Assembly (NCBI GenBank): GCA_002314455.1
Contig: DCFZ01000053.1
Coordinates: forward strand, 1-29,661
Length of the DNA stretch: 29,661 bases
Origin: Lentisphaeria bacterium UBA1791
Lineage (GTDB): Bacteria > Verrucomicrobiota > Lentisphaeria > Victivallales > Victivallaceae
Direction of reading: 5' to 3'
The notes beneath the pieces are model-generated. The model was not told the origin of the DNA. It saw only the letters and a program-made list of their open reading frames with translations, and did no database searches. This document shows positions 15,805-24,065 of this stretch, piece by piece. How positions within the stretch are numbered: the first letter of the stretch is position 1; the number at the start of each line of letters is the position of its first letter. The position numbers and the translations under genes are program-made.

Positions 15805-17166
15805 ATGAAAAAACTCTTGACCGCACTTGCCATTGGCACTGCGCTCAGCGCTTTCGCCGGATTACGCGTCGGCGTCGCCGAAAAGGAACTGGATATCCCC
15901 CTTTTCGCGGAACTCTACGGCTACGGTCCCTACTGCGAACGCCGCCAGATGGAAATCCACGACCCATTGTACGTGCGCGCCTTTACGTTTTTTGACGGCA
16001 AAAAGCGTGCCGTCATCATCTACACCGACACTTGCTCGATCGACGACGCCTATGCCAAGGAAATGCGCGGCAAATTGGCGGCGACCTACACGCTCGATCC
16101 CGCCGGCATCGCCTTTGTCGCGACGCACACGCACAGCGGCCCCGCGCTGACGAGCCGCAACGTCGTTTCGTCGGGCATTCCTTCCCCCGAATTTCAGGAA
16201 ACATGGAAGCGCGCCGTGATGGAAACGGTCAAAAGCGCCCTCGCCAACGAGGAGGAGATCGCCGAAGTGACGGCGGGCAAAGCCCCCTTGGCGAAGCCGG
16301 TCATGCGCAACCGCGTCGAACGTGAAAAGAACATCACCGATCCCGCGATCCGCTGGGTGAAATTCCGTCGCGCCGACGGCAGTGTCAAACTGCTGATCCA
16401 CAATCACGCCGGTCACGGCATCTGCTGCAACGGCCCGATGTTCAAAGCGGTTTCCGCCGACTGGATGGGATGCGCCAATCAGATGATCAAGGAGAAAAAG
16501 CTCGCCGAAATGCCGCTTTTCCTCCTCGGAGCTTCCGGCGACATCAACCCGGTTTATACTTGTCTTGATACCAAGGACGCGCTCGGCAACGAAAAGACGG
16601 CGACCCCCTACATCGAAGACCTCGCTTCCGATTTGGAAAAGGGCGAAAAACTCGACGTTTCCACAATCAGCTACAAACTTGAAAACGTCGAAATGCCGAC
16701 CGTCCGCCAGACCGGCGCCGAATTGCGCGCCGACGCGCAGGCGCTGCGCGACACCGACAACCGGTTGGGGAGCCACTACTGGGAGCGCAACGCCAACCGC
16801 CTCGACGAGATGGCATATCTCGTCGACCACGGCGTCGATTGCGGCAGACGGCTTGATTTCCAATTCATCAGGATCGGCGATTTCGGCATCTTTTTCGTGC
16901 CCGGCGAGCCTTACATCGAATTCGGCATCGATTTGCTCAAGCGCGCAAAAGTGAAATTTCCGCTCCTCGCGACGGTTGCCAACGGCAACGGGATGTACTT
17001 TTTCAGCGAGGCGATCGCCAAGCGCTACCCCAACGCGATGAGCAAGGACAACAAGGTTTTCGGCTTCTACGACGTTTATTTGTACATGCACATGCACAAA
17101 TTCAAGTATCAGGACAACGTCGGCAGTTTTGTCGTCGATCAACTTTTGAAGCTGGAGGATCAATAA
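15805..17166 (+). CDS. Exported ceramidase-fold (neutral/alkaline ceramidase-like) hydrolase, copy 1
   Basis: The ATG at 15805 follows an AAAGGAG site and starts a Sec signal (MKKLLTALAIGTALSAFAG), giving 453 residues. Motifs match neutral/alkaline non-lysosomal ceramidases: ATHTHSGPA with His108 and His110 (zinc region), HNHAGHG near residue 200 (second His region), SADWMG, VPGEP with Glu368 (zinc Glu region) and a Gly/Tyr segment near 395. In characterised ceramidases the amidase motif is GDVSPN with a catalytic Ser; here it is GDINP, with Asn248 in the Ser position. It is therefore likely a metal-dependent hydrolase with different chemistry or substrate. It is the first gene of an AraC-controlled operon and is followed directly by a paralogue. 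The protein is shorter than ceramidases because the C-terminal Ig-like domain is missing. Confidence 0.8.
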   Translation: MKKLLTALAIGTALSAFAGLRVGVAEKELDIPLFAELYGYGPYCERRQMEIHDPLYVRAFTFFDGKKRAVIIYTDTCSIDDAYAKEMRGKLAATYTLDPAGIAFVATHTHSGPALTSRNVVSSGIPSPEFQETWKRAVMETVKSALANEEEIAEVTAGKAPLAKPVMRNRVEREKNITDPAIRWVKFRRADGSVKLLIHNHAGHGICCNGPMFKAVSADWMGCANQMIKEKKLAEMPLFLLGASGDINPVYTCLDTKDALGNEKTATPYIEDLASDLEKGEKLDVSTISYKLENVEMPTVRQTGAELRADAQALRDTDNRLGSHYWERNANRLDEMAYLVDHGVDCGRRLDFQFIRIGDFGIFFVPGEPYIEFGIDLLKRAKVKFPLLATVANGNGMYFFSEAIAKRYPNAMSKDNKVFGFYDVYLYMHMHKFKYQDNVGSFVVDQLLKLEDQ

Positions 17167-17167
17167 A

Positions 17168-18472
17168 ATGCTTTATCTCGGTTGCGCGGAAGAAATCATC
17201 GACGTACCGCTCTTTGCCGAACTCTACGGCTACGGGCACTTTGACGGGCGCCGGAATCAGGGGAGCCAGGATCCCCTCTATGTGCGCGCCTACACATTTT
17301 TTGACGGCAAAAAACGCGCGCTCGTGATCTACAGCGACGTCTGCGTCACCGATACGGAAAGCGCCCGCACGATGCGCGCCGCGCTCGCCACGCGCTTCCG
17401 GCTCGATTCCGACGGCATCGCCTTTGTCGCGACGCACACGCACTGCGCGCCGCCCGTCGGCTATGGTTGCTACACCTTTGGCGTCACCGATCCGCTCTTT
17501 CAGGAAAACTGGCGCCGCGCCGTCCTCGCCGCCGCGGAAAAGGCGTTGCGCAGCGAAGAAGCGATCGCGAGTGTGACGGCGGGCAAAGCTCCCCTTGCCG
17601 CCCCGATCGGGCGCAACCGCGTCGAACGCGAAAAGAACGTCACCGATCCCGCGATCCGCTGGGTGAAATTTACCCGCGCCGACGGCAGCGTGAAAGTGCT
17701 TCTCCACAACCACGGCGTTCACGGCATTTCCAGCAACGGGTCAATGGTCAATTTCGCTTCCGCCGACTGGATGGGCTATGCCAATCGGTTGATCAAAGAG
17801 CAAAAACTTGCCGACATGCCCTTTTTCCTGCTCGGTCCCGCCGGCGACATCAACCCGACGCGCAGTTGCCTTGACGTCAAAAGCGCCAACGGCAATGAGT
17901 TTACGGCGACGCCTTATATGGAATACCTCGCCGCCGACCTCGACAAAGGCGAAAAGATCGACGTTTCGAGCGTTGATTTCAAATTTGCGACCGTGACGAT
18001 GCCGACCGTTTTCCAGACGGCGGCGGAATTACGCGCCGATGCGCAGGCGTTGCGCGACACCGATGCGAAAATGAATGTCAACTACTGGGGCGTCGGCGCG
18101 AAGTACATCGACGAAATGGCGCTCCTCGCCGACAAAGGATGCGACCTCAGCGCCAAGCTCGATTTTCAGGTGATCAAAGTCGGCGACTTTGCGATCTACT
18201 TCGTGCCCGGCGAGCTTTACATCGGCCCCGGCAAGGAACTGCTCGCGCGCGCCAAGGCGAAATATCCCCTGATCGCAACGGTTGCCAACGCCGACGGCGG
18301 TTATTTCTTCGACGAAACCAGCGCCAAACGCTACCCCGATGCGATGAGCAAGGACGACAAGGTTTTCGGCTTCTACGAGATCTACGGCTATATGTATCGG
18401 CGCCAATTCAAGTACCGCGACAATGTCGCGCAATTTGTAATCAACCAACTCTTAACAATGGAGGAAATGTAA
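17168..18472 (+). CDS. Cytoplasmic ceramidase-fold hydrolase, copy 2
   Basis: This 434-residue protein is a close paralogue of the gene before it, sharing long stretches such as FAELYGYG, TAGKAPLA, NRVEREKN, TDPAIRWVKF and MSKDDKVFGFY. It has no signal peptide: the ATG at 17168, with GGAGGA about 10 bases upstream inside the previous gene, begins directly at the fold. Zinc-region motifs THTHCAPP and VPGEL are kept. The motif that in ceramidases is GDVSPN reads GDINP with Asn229, as in copy 1. The preceding Ser of copy 1 is Ala225 here. Tandem copies with different locations suggest that one acts outside and one inside the cytoplasm, perhaps on successive products. Only one base separates the two genes, so they are cotranscribed. 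Confidence 0.8.
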   Translation: MLYLGCAEEIIDVPLFAELYGYGHFDGRRNQGSQDPLYVRAYTFFDGKKRALVIYSDVCVTDTESARTMRAALATRFRLDSDGIAFVATHTHCAPPVGYGCYTFGVTDPLFQENWRRAVLAAAEKALRSEEAIASVTAGKAPLAAPIGRNRVEREKNVTDPAIRWVKFTRADGSVKVLLHNHGVHGISSNGSMVNFASADWMGYANRLIKEQKLADMPFFLLGPAGDINPTRSCLDVKSANGNEFTATPYMEYLAADLDKGEKIDVSSVDFKFATVTMPTVFQTAAELRADAQALRDTDAKMNVNYWGVGAKYIDEMALLADKGCDLSAKLDFQVIKVGDFAIYFVPGELYIGPGKELLARAKAKYPLIATVANADGGYFFDETSAKRYPDAMSKDDKVFGFYEIYGYMYRRQFKYRDNVAQFVINQLLTMEEM

Positions 18473-18474
18473 TC

Positions 18475-19728
18475 ATGTCTATGTCCGATCTCGCCATCAA
18501 TGGCGGCAAACCAGTTTTCGACGGAAAAGTCGTTCTCAATGGCGACCGGGTCGTCTTTGAAGGCAAAGGCGCGATCGACCTCGCCCCCGCGTGGCCGATT
18601 CCCTACCCCGAAACCGAAGAGAAACTCATCGAAGTCTACCGCTCCGGCAAATGGGGCGGCGTCAAGAAGTATGAACAGCTTCTGATGGATGAATTTTCCA
18701 AATGGCAGGGCGCGAAATACTCCGCGTGGATGGCAAACGGCACGACGACGCTTGAATGCGCGCTTATCGCCCTCGGCGTCGGCCCCGGCGACGAGGTGAT
18801 CGTGCCCGGCGTTTCGTGGATCGCCACCGCCGAAGTGCCGATCTACGTCGGCGCGACCCCCGTGATCGTCGATATCGACAAGGAAACTTTCTGCATTGAT
18901 CCCGCAAAAATCGAAGAAGCGATCACCCCGCGCACCAAGGCGATCATCCCCGTCCACCTTTTCTCGTCGGTCGCCGACATGGACAAAATCAACGCCATCG
19001 CCAAAAAGCACAACCTTTTCGTCGTCGAGGACTGCGCCCACGCGCACGGCGCGAAACAACACGGCAAGGGCGTCGGCGCAATCGGCGACATCGGCAGTTT
19101 CAGCTTCCAGCTTTCCAAATTGATGACGGCGGGCGAAGGCGGCTGCTGCACGACCGACAACGAGGAATACTTCGACCGCGTTTTCCGCGCGAGCCACATC
19201 GGCAACACCCGCATTCACCCCGGCGTCAATCCGGAAATGGGCATGATCTGCCACCAGTACCGCTTCACCGATTTCCAGGCGGCGATCATCTACGATCAGC
19301 TCAAGCATCAGGATGAGCTCAAAGCCAAACGCAAAAAGTCCGCCGACCGCATCATGGAACTGCTCAAAAACACCCCGGGCATCGTCCAGCAGAAATCAAG
19401 TTGCGCAGACGACGATCGCGCCTATTACTTTTTCGCCATGCGCTTGTTGCTCGAACGCCTCAAGCCGGGCATCGACCGCAAGTTTTTGATGAAGGCGTTT
19501 CAGGCGGAAGGCGTTCTGCTTCACGAGGGGTGGGGCGCGCCGATCGTCGATATGGGGATGTGGAACGTTCCGCAGAATCTCTACGTCAAACATCCGACCC
19601 CCGTCTGCGAGGAAACGATGTATCAGAGCGGACTTTTCTCGATGGGCAACCTCTTGCTCGCCGACGACGCCGTCATCGACAAAGTGGCGGAGGGCATCGA
19701 CAAAGTTATGCGCGAATGCGCCGAATAG
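18475..19728 (+). CDS. DegT/DnrJ/EryC1/StrS-family PLP-dependent aminotransferase
   Basis: The ATG at 18475 has GGAGG 10 bases upstream; the product is 417 residues. The N-terminus LAINGGKPV followed by WPIPYPETEEKLIEVYRSGKWGG is the classic opening of sugar or cyclitol aminotransferases, close to the branch that contains scyllo-inosose aminotransferases. Fold type I motifs follow: ANGTTTLECAL (PLP phosphate site), VVEDCAHAHGA (Asp that binds the pyridine nitrogen) and SFSFQLSKLMTAGEGG with Lys215 as the Schiff-base lysine. It should exchange an amino group between a keto-sugar or cyclitol and an amino acid. It lies 2 bases after the second ceramidase-fold gene. Direction of the reaction is unknown: in a catabolic operon it could remove an amine from a deacylated product. 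A role in surface glycan synthesis is the alternative. Confidence 0.88.
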   Translation: MSMSDLAINGGKPVFDGKVVLNGDRVVFEGKGAIDLAPAWPIPYPETEEKLIEVYRSGKWGGVKKYEQLLMDEFSKWQGAKYSAWMANGTTTLECALIALGVGPGDEVIVPGVSWIATAEVPIYVGATPVIVDIDKETFCIDPAKIEEAITPRTKAIIPVHLFSSVADMDKINAIAKKHNLFVVEDCAHAHGAKQHGKGVGAIGDIGSFSFQLSKLMTAGEGGCCTTDNEEYFDRVFRASHIGNTRIHPGVNPEMGMICHQYRFTDFQAAIIYDQLKHQDELKAKRKKSADRIMELLKNTPGIVQQKSSCADDDRAYYFFAMRLLLERLKPGIDRKFLMKAFQAEGVLLHEGWGAPIVDMGMWNVPQNLYVKHPTPVCEETMYQSGLFSMGNLLLADDAVIDKVAEGIDKVMRECAE

Positions 19729-19740
19729 AGAGGTGAAATT

Positions 19741-20502
19741 ATGCCGAAATATGGTGTTGCCGACTACGGTATCAACGTCTGGGAAGGCGGTTGTTTCTGC
19801 GTTGAAAACCGCCTGAAAAAACTCAAGAAGATCGGTTACGACGGCATCGAATGGCTCAAGGGCGCCGACAGCGAGGAAGCCTTTGCCCACGCGGTGACCT
19901 TTCACAAGCTCGGAATGGATTTCACCAGCTGTGATATGGGCCGCCCCGAGTTGTCGTTGCGCTGCGCCTGCGCGTTCGGGAAAAAGTACGTCTGGATCCC
20001 GACCAAGGGCCGCGAGGTCAAGATCGACCTTTTCTGCCGCTACGCCAAGGAATTCTGCAGTGCCGCCAAAACTTACAATGTGATTGGCGCGTTGCACAAC
20101 CACCTCGGTTGTTCGGTCGAGAGTCAGGAGGAGTTGGAATACTTCCTCAAGAAAGTGCCCGACGCCGGACTTCTGCTTGACATCGGCCACCTCGCCGGTG
20201 CGGGCGGCAACTGCATCGAGATCGTCGAAAAGTATTTCGACCGCCTCGTCGCGATCCACTTCAAGGGCGTCGAAGTGATCAACCCCAAAGGTTCGCTTGA
20301 AACGTGGTGGGAACGCTACCGCCTCTGCGGCCTTAAGGAAGATACGCTCGGCATCGACTTTGCCGGCATCGTGAAAGTGCTGAAAAAGCGCGGCTACGAC
20401 AAGTGGCTGCTGATGGAGCACGACACGCATGTCCGCGATCCCTACAAGGATCTCGCCGACAGCCTCGAGTACCTCAAGGGACTCTGGCAAAAGGCGAAAT
20501 AA
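19741..20502 (+). CDS. Sugar phosphate isomerase/epimerase-like TIM-barrel protein (IolE/IolI type)
   Basis: This 253-residue protein belongs to the xylose-isomerase-like TIM-barrel superfamily. RLKKLKKIGYDGIEW near residue 23 is the typical first helix and strand. Metal-ligand motifs appear in order: LHNHLG near 118-123, LLDIGHLAG near 145-153 with Asp147 and His150, IHFKGV near 178 and LLMEHD near 222. Members isomerise, epimerise or dehydrate sugars and inososes. A gene start at 19741 with GAGGTGAAATT upstream, 12 bases after the aminotransferase stop, puts it in the operon. It is the last gene before a strong terminator. An inosose or keto-sugar substrate produced by the aminotransferase is plausible, but not shown. 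Confidence 0.85.
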   Translation: MPKYGVADYGINVWEGGCFCVENRLKKLKKIGYDGIEWLKGADSEEAFAHAVTFHKLGMDFTSCDMGRPELSLRCACAFGKKYVWIPTKGREVKIDLFCRYAKEFCSAAKTYNVIGALHNHLGCSVESQEELEYFLKKVPDAGLLLDIGHLAGAGGNCIEIVEKYFDRLVAIHFKGVEVINPKGSLETWWERYRLCGLKEDTLGIDFAGIVKVLKKRGYDKWLLMEHDTHVRDPYKDLADSLEYLKGLWQKAK

Positions 20503-20518
20503 AAACGCCCCTTCTCCG

Positions 20519-20559
20519 GCGTCCCGGTACCGGTTCATCCGGCGCCGGGACGCTTTTTT
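20519..20559 (+). terminator. Rho-independent terminator of the ceramidase-fold/DegT/isomerase operon
   Basis: GCGTCCCGG (20519-20527) pairs with CCGGGACGC (20545-20553), with an inner CCGG-TTCAT-CCGG hairpin, and six T residues follow. It lies 16 bases after the isomerase stop. Confidence 0.85.
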
Positions 20560-20571
20560 ATGGCAACATCG

Positions 20572-22287
20572 CTACTTGCGGCCGTAGATTTTGTCGTGAA
20601 GTTGCTTTTTCCACGCGCGTTGCGGCGCCACGGCGGCAAAGATCCAAAGGACGATGCCGCAGGCAAAAAGCGCGATCAGCCATTCCCCGAAGCGAAGGTA
20701 AAAGGTCTTTGCGGGGCGATCCGCGACGTTGAGTTCAACGAGTGCAAAGCCCCTGCCCCGCCGCAATTCGGGGCGGCCATTGCCGGGTACGGTCAGGACG
20801 TTTTCGATTTTGCCGTACTTCGTCACGACGAGCGAACCGCCGTTGTTGCCGCAACGCACCATCGGTACGCCGCTCTCGACGGCGCGGAGCGTCGCATTGG
20901 CGAGGTGTTGCTCGGGCTCGCTGCTTGTCGGATACCACGCGTCGTTGGAAAGCACGACGAGAAAGTTGGCGCCGCGCTGAACCGTTTTGCGGGCGATGTA
21001 GCCGAAAACGCTTTCAAAGCAGATCATCATACCCGGGCGCAACGCATCAGTCAAAACGATGGGGTCGTGCGAAGTCCCCGGCAGGAGATCGCGCCCCATA
21101 TCGATCGCGTCGATCACGTTCTGCGGCAGGATCGCGCGGAACGGCACATATTCGCCAAAGGGAACCCGGTGGCATTTGTCGTAGCGGGCGAGCACGTTGC
21201 CCCGTTTCAACAGCAACGCGCTGTTGGTGACGGAAACGTCGTCGAGCTGGGAAAGATCTTTTCTCACGTCGAGCGCGCCGATCAGCATCGGCGTCGAATA
21301 TTGGCGCATACTCAACTGGTAAACGCCATTTAGCGTATCCAGTTCCTGCGTGCGGTCTTGCGTGGAATCGTAGACGATCGGAATCGCGCATTCGGGCCAC
21401 AGAATGAGCTCCGCGTCGGGGTGTTTCTGCAATGCCTGACGCGTCAGCGTATGGTAGACGACCAGCGCCTCTTCGGTCGAGCCCGGTTTCGGATTGCGCC
21501 GCTGACTGAGATCGCCTTGGATCAAAAGAAGCTTCAGCGGAGTGCCGGATTCCGGCTTTGCCGTCGAGATGCGGACGGCGCCGCCGATCGTGATCAACCC
21601 GACCGCGGCGATCACCGCAACGGCGATTTTCCAGCCGCGCGGAAACGCGATCCCGCCAAAGAGCGCCGCGCCGACTGCGGCGATGCAGAAGGTGACGCCG
21701 TAGCTCCCCGTCACGGCGGCAAGCTGGATCAGCGCAAGATTCCGGTACTGCGTCGCCGCGAGATCGTTCCACGGAAAAAGCCGCGAACGAGTCCACTCGA
21801 GCACCGTGTAGAGCGCGGCAAATCCGACAACGTACCAGAGTTGCCGCCAAAAAGGAAGTTCTTTCAGCCGGTAGAGGCGTTTTTCCTCGTAGGTCGCGTG
21901 GCGCAATTTCGCCGGGTAGAGCGCGGCGTCGCGCAATGCGGAAAAGCACCAGCCGAAGACCCCATACCAGCAACTTACCGCCACCGCGATGGCAAACGGC
22001 ACGGGCGCTTCGATCTCGCGCAAAAACCAGTAGCCGGGTAAAGTCCAAGCCAAGGCGAAAACAAATCCGTGCCACGCGCCGCGCCACGGTTTATCCTCGT
22101 AAAGCAAATAAGCGAGCGGCGCCACCGCGCCCCACGCGCAAAAGCGCCACCCCAATGGCGGCAGACTTGCGGCATAGAGCAATCCGCCCGCGACCGCCAG
22201 CAGCAAACGGCAAAATTTACGCTTCCACGAAATGCGCCAAGCCTCGTTCGGCAGTGCGCCCATTACTTTTTCTTGAAAAAATCCCAC
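20572..22287 (-). CDS. lnt: Apolipoprotein N-acyltransferase
   Basis: The 571-residue inner-membrane enzyme adds the third acyl chain to the N-terminal Cys of lipoproteins, the last step of their maturation. About six hydrophobic segments occupy residues 25-240, followed by a periplasmic nitrilase-like domain and a final membrane helix near 535-560. The catalytic triad is visible: Glu299 in LILWPECAIP, Lys371 in RYDKCHRVPFGEYVPF and Cys423 in MMICFESVFG, with spacings close to E. coli Lnt (267, 335, 387). A GTG start at 22287 with AAAGG upstream is preferred; an ATG at 22263 is the alternative. Its promoter overlaps that of nadB. At least two lipoproteins encoded in this window would be its clients. 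Confidence 0.93.
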   Translation of the reverse strand: MGFFQEKVMGALPNEAWRISWKRKFCRLLLAVAGGLLYAASLPPLGWRFCAWGAVAPLAYLLYEDKPWRGAWHGFVFALAWTLPGYWFLREIEAPVPFAIAVAVSCWYGVFGWCFSALRDAALYPAKLRHATYEEKRLYRLKELPFWRQLWYVVGFAALYTVLEWTRSRLFPWNDLAATQYRNLALIQLAAVTGSYGVTFCIAAVGAALFGGIAFPRGWKIAVAVIAAVGLITIGGAVRISTAKPESGTPLKLLLIQGDLSQRRNPKPGSTEEALVVYHTLTRQALQKHPDAELILWPECAIPIVYDSTQDRTQELDTLNGVYQLSMRQYSTPMLIGALDVRKDLSQLDDVSVTNSALLLKRGNVLARYDKCHRVPFGEYVPFRAILPQNVIDAIDMGRDLLPGTSHDPIVLTDALRPGMMICFESVFGYIARKTVQRGANFLVVLSNDAWYPTSSEPEQHLANATLRAVESGVPMVRCGNNGGSLVVTKYGKIENVLTVPGNGRPELRRGRGFALVELNVADRPAKTFYLRFGEWLIALFACGIVLWIFAAVAPQRAWKKQLHDKIYGRK

Positions 22288-22304
22288 AAAAACGCGCCTT
22301 TCGA

Positions 22305-22333
22305 TTGAAAAAAAAGTGCTTTTGGTGTAATTT
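22305..22333 (+). promoter_or_regulatory. nadB promoter
   Basis: TTGAAA (22305-22310) is 17 bases from TAATTT (22328-22333). The predicted transcript starts near 22340. Its -10 box overlaps the -10 box of the divergent lnt promoter. Confidence 0.5.
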
Positions 22334-22357
22334 ACTACAAGAATTGTTGCATCGCAA
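22329..22357 (-). promoter_or_regulatory. lnt promoter
   Basis: On the minus strand TTGCGA (22357-22352) is 17 bases from TAAATT (22334-22329). It shares the GTAA-T-TTAC palindrome at 22327-22335 with the nadB promoter. Confidence 0.5.
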
Positions 22358-22364
22358 CTTTTTT
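22346..22364 (+). promoter_or_regulatory. Small hairpin plus T-run in the nadB leader
   Basis: GTTGC-ATC-GCAAC (22346-22358) is followed by six T residues. The stem is only 5 bp, so a real attenuator is doubtful, but it lies in the predicted nadB leader and overlaps the lnt -35 box, where a repressor could also bind. Confidence 0.25.
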
Positions 22365-22382
22365 ATTGAAGGATTTGCAATT

Positions 22383-24065
22383 TTGGAAGCGAAAAAAGAG
22401 AATAAAATTCTGCATTTCGATCACATCGTCATCGGCAGCGGCCTCGCCGGTCTTTCCAGCGCGTTGCAACTGGGGCGCTCCGGACGCAAGGTTGCGGTTG
22501 TCACCAAACGGGCGATCGACGAATGCAATTCCAAGTTGGCACAGGGCGGCGTCGCCTGCGTCATCGACGCGCTCGACACCTTTGACGAGCACGTCCGCGA
22601 CACGCTGACCGCCGGCGCAGGGCTCTGCAACGAGGAAGCGGTGCGCGCAATCGTCGAAAACGGTCCCGGCGCAATCGACGACATGATCTCGCTCGGTACC
22701 GAATTCACCACCCGCGGCGAACTCGGCTACAAGGACGATTCCAATGCCTTCGACCTCGGGCGCGAGGGCGGTCACCACAAACGCCGCATTCTCCACGCCG
22801 GCGACATCACCGGCGCCGAACTGGAGCGCGTGATGATCAATGCCGTGCGCGCGTTGCCCAACGTTCAGATTTTTGAATACCACATCGCGATCGACCTCGT
22901 CATCAGCAGTCGCGTCGAACCGGGCGCGCCGGCGCGCTGTCTCGGCGCCTATGTGCTCGACATCGAGCACGGCGCAGTCGTGACGATGCTCGCGCCGACG
23001 ACCGTGCTCGCAACCGGCGGCGCCGGCAAGGTCTACTTGTATACCAGCAATCCCGACATCGCCTGCGGTTCGGGGGTGGCGATGGCGTACCGCGCGGGGG
23101 CGAAGATCGCCAACATGGAATTCATCCAGTTCCACCCGACGGTGCTCTACCACCCGAATGTGCGTTCCTTTCTGATCAGCGAAGCGCTCCGCGGCGAAGG
23201 CGCCGTTTTGAAGTGCCGCTACAGCCGCGACGCCGAGCCGGTGGAATTCATGCAGAAATACCACCCGATGAAAAGTCTTGCGCCGCGCGACATCGTCGCC
23301 CGCGCGATTGACGCCGAAATGAAAGCCACCGGCGAAGACTGCGTCTATCTCGACATCCGTCACATGACGGAAGAGGCTTTGAAACTGCGCTTCCCCAACA
23401 TCTTTGAAAAATGTCTTTCCGCCGGGATCAACATGGCGAAGGATCTGATCCCCGTCGTGCCGGCGGCACACTTTGTCTGCGGCGGCATCAAAACGTCGAT
23501 TTCCGGTCAATCGAGCATCCCCGGGCTTTACGCCGTCGGCGAGACCGCCTGCACCGGCTTGCACGGCGCCAACCGCCTGGCTTCCAACAGTTTGCTCGAA
23601 GCGATGGTCGTGCCGCGGCTCGCCGCACAGGAAATCGACCAGCACTTTGCGGAACTTAAAACCGCCTATCCCGGCGACCACGCGGCGCTGGGCTGGTACT
23701 GCGGCAACGCGACCGACGCCGACGAATTGATCCTCATCTCGCACAATTGGGATGAGATCCGCCGCTTCATGTGGGACTACGTCGGCATTTACCGCAACAA
23801 CAAGCGCCTCGAACGCGCCAAAGACCGCATCGTCATGATCCAAAAGGAAATTGACAAATACTACCGCGATTTCTACGTGACCGCCGATCTCGTCGAGTTG
23901 CGCAACATCGCGACCGTCGCGGAACTGATTATCGACAGCGCGTTATCGCGCCACGAAAGCCGCGGCGCCCATTTCACCGCCGACTACCCGAAACCGGATC
24001 CGGCGCTCGAGTGCGTCGATACGGTCATCGTCAGGGGACAACCGATTTTTTATGAAAAACATTGA
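22383..24065 (+). CDS. nadB: L-aspartate oxidase
   Basis: This FAD enzyme oxidises L-aspartate to iminoaspartate, the first step of de novo NAD synthesis. The open frame runs far upstream over lnt, but the start is placed at TTG 22383 because GAAGGA lies 9 bases before it and this gives 560 residues, close to the usual size. Motifs: HIVIGSGLAGLSSAL (FAD GxGxxG), NSKLAQGGVACV, GGHHKRRILHAGD, TGGAGKVY, MEFIQFHPTVLY, SEALRGEGA, and ETACTGLHGANRLASNSLLE, the standard oxidase/fumarate-reductase family series. A helical C-terminal domain follows. The gene overlaps the next one by 14 bases. nadA and nadC are not in the window. Confidence 0.93.
   Translation: MEAKKENKILHFDHIVIGSGLAGLSSALQLGRSGRKVAVVTKRAIDECNSKLAQGGVACVIDALDTFDEHVRDTLTAGAGLCNEEAVRAIVENGPGAIDDMISLGTEFTTRGELGYKDDSNAFDLGREGGHHKRRILHAGDITGAELERVMINAVRALPNVQIFEYHIAIDLVISSRVEPGAPARCLGAYVLDIEHGAVVTMLAPTTVLATGGAGKVYLYTSNPDIACGSGVAMAYRAGAKIANMEFIQFHPTVLYHPNVRSFLISEALRGEGAVLKCRYSRDAEPVEFMQKYHPMKSLAPRDIVARAIDAEMKATGEDCVYLDIRHMTEEALKLRFPNIFEKCLSAGINMAKDLIPVVPAAHFVCGGIKTSISGQSSIPGLYAVGETACTGLHGANRLASNSLLEAMVVPRLAAQEIDQHFAELKTAYPGDHAALGWYCGNATDADELILISHNWDEIRRFMWDYVGIYRNNKRLERAKDRIVMIQKEIDKYYRDFYVTADLVELRNIATVAELIIDSALSRHESRGAHFTADYPKPDPALECVDTVIVRGQPIFYEKH

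Noticed and set aside
15862..17163. Minus-strand open frame over ceramidase-fold copy 1
   Set aside because: It is a shadow of the plus-strand gene, and a similar frame over copy 2 reflects only the shared sequence.
18139..18474. Upstream extension of the DegT reading frame
   Set aside because: It overlaps the second ceramidase-fold gene in another frame; the ATG at 18475 has a good ribosome site and starts the conserved N-terminus.
20519..20571. The hairpin as a terminator for lnt too
   Set aside because: On the minus strand the T-rich run does not follow the stem directly, so support is only for the plus-strand operon.
21936..22382. Upstream extension of the nadB reading frame
   Set aside because: The extension overlaps lnt antisense, is Arg/Pro-rich, and lies before the nadB promoter and ribosome site.
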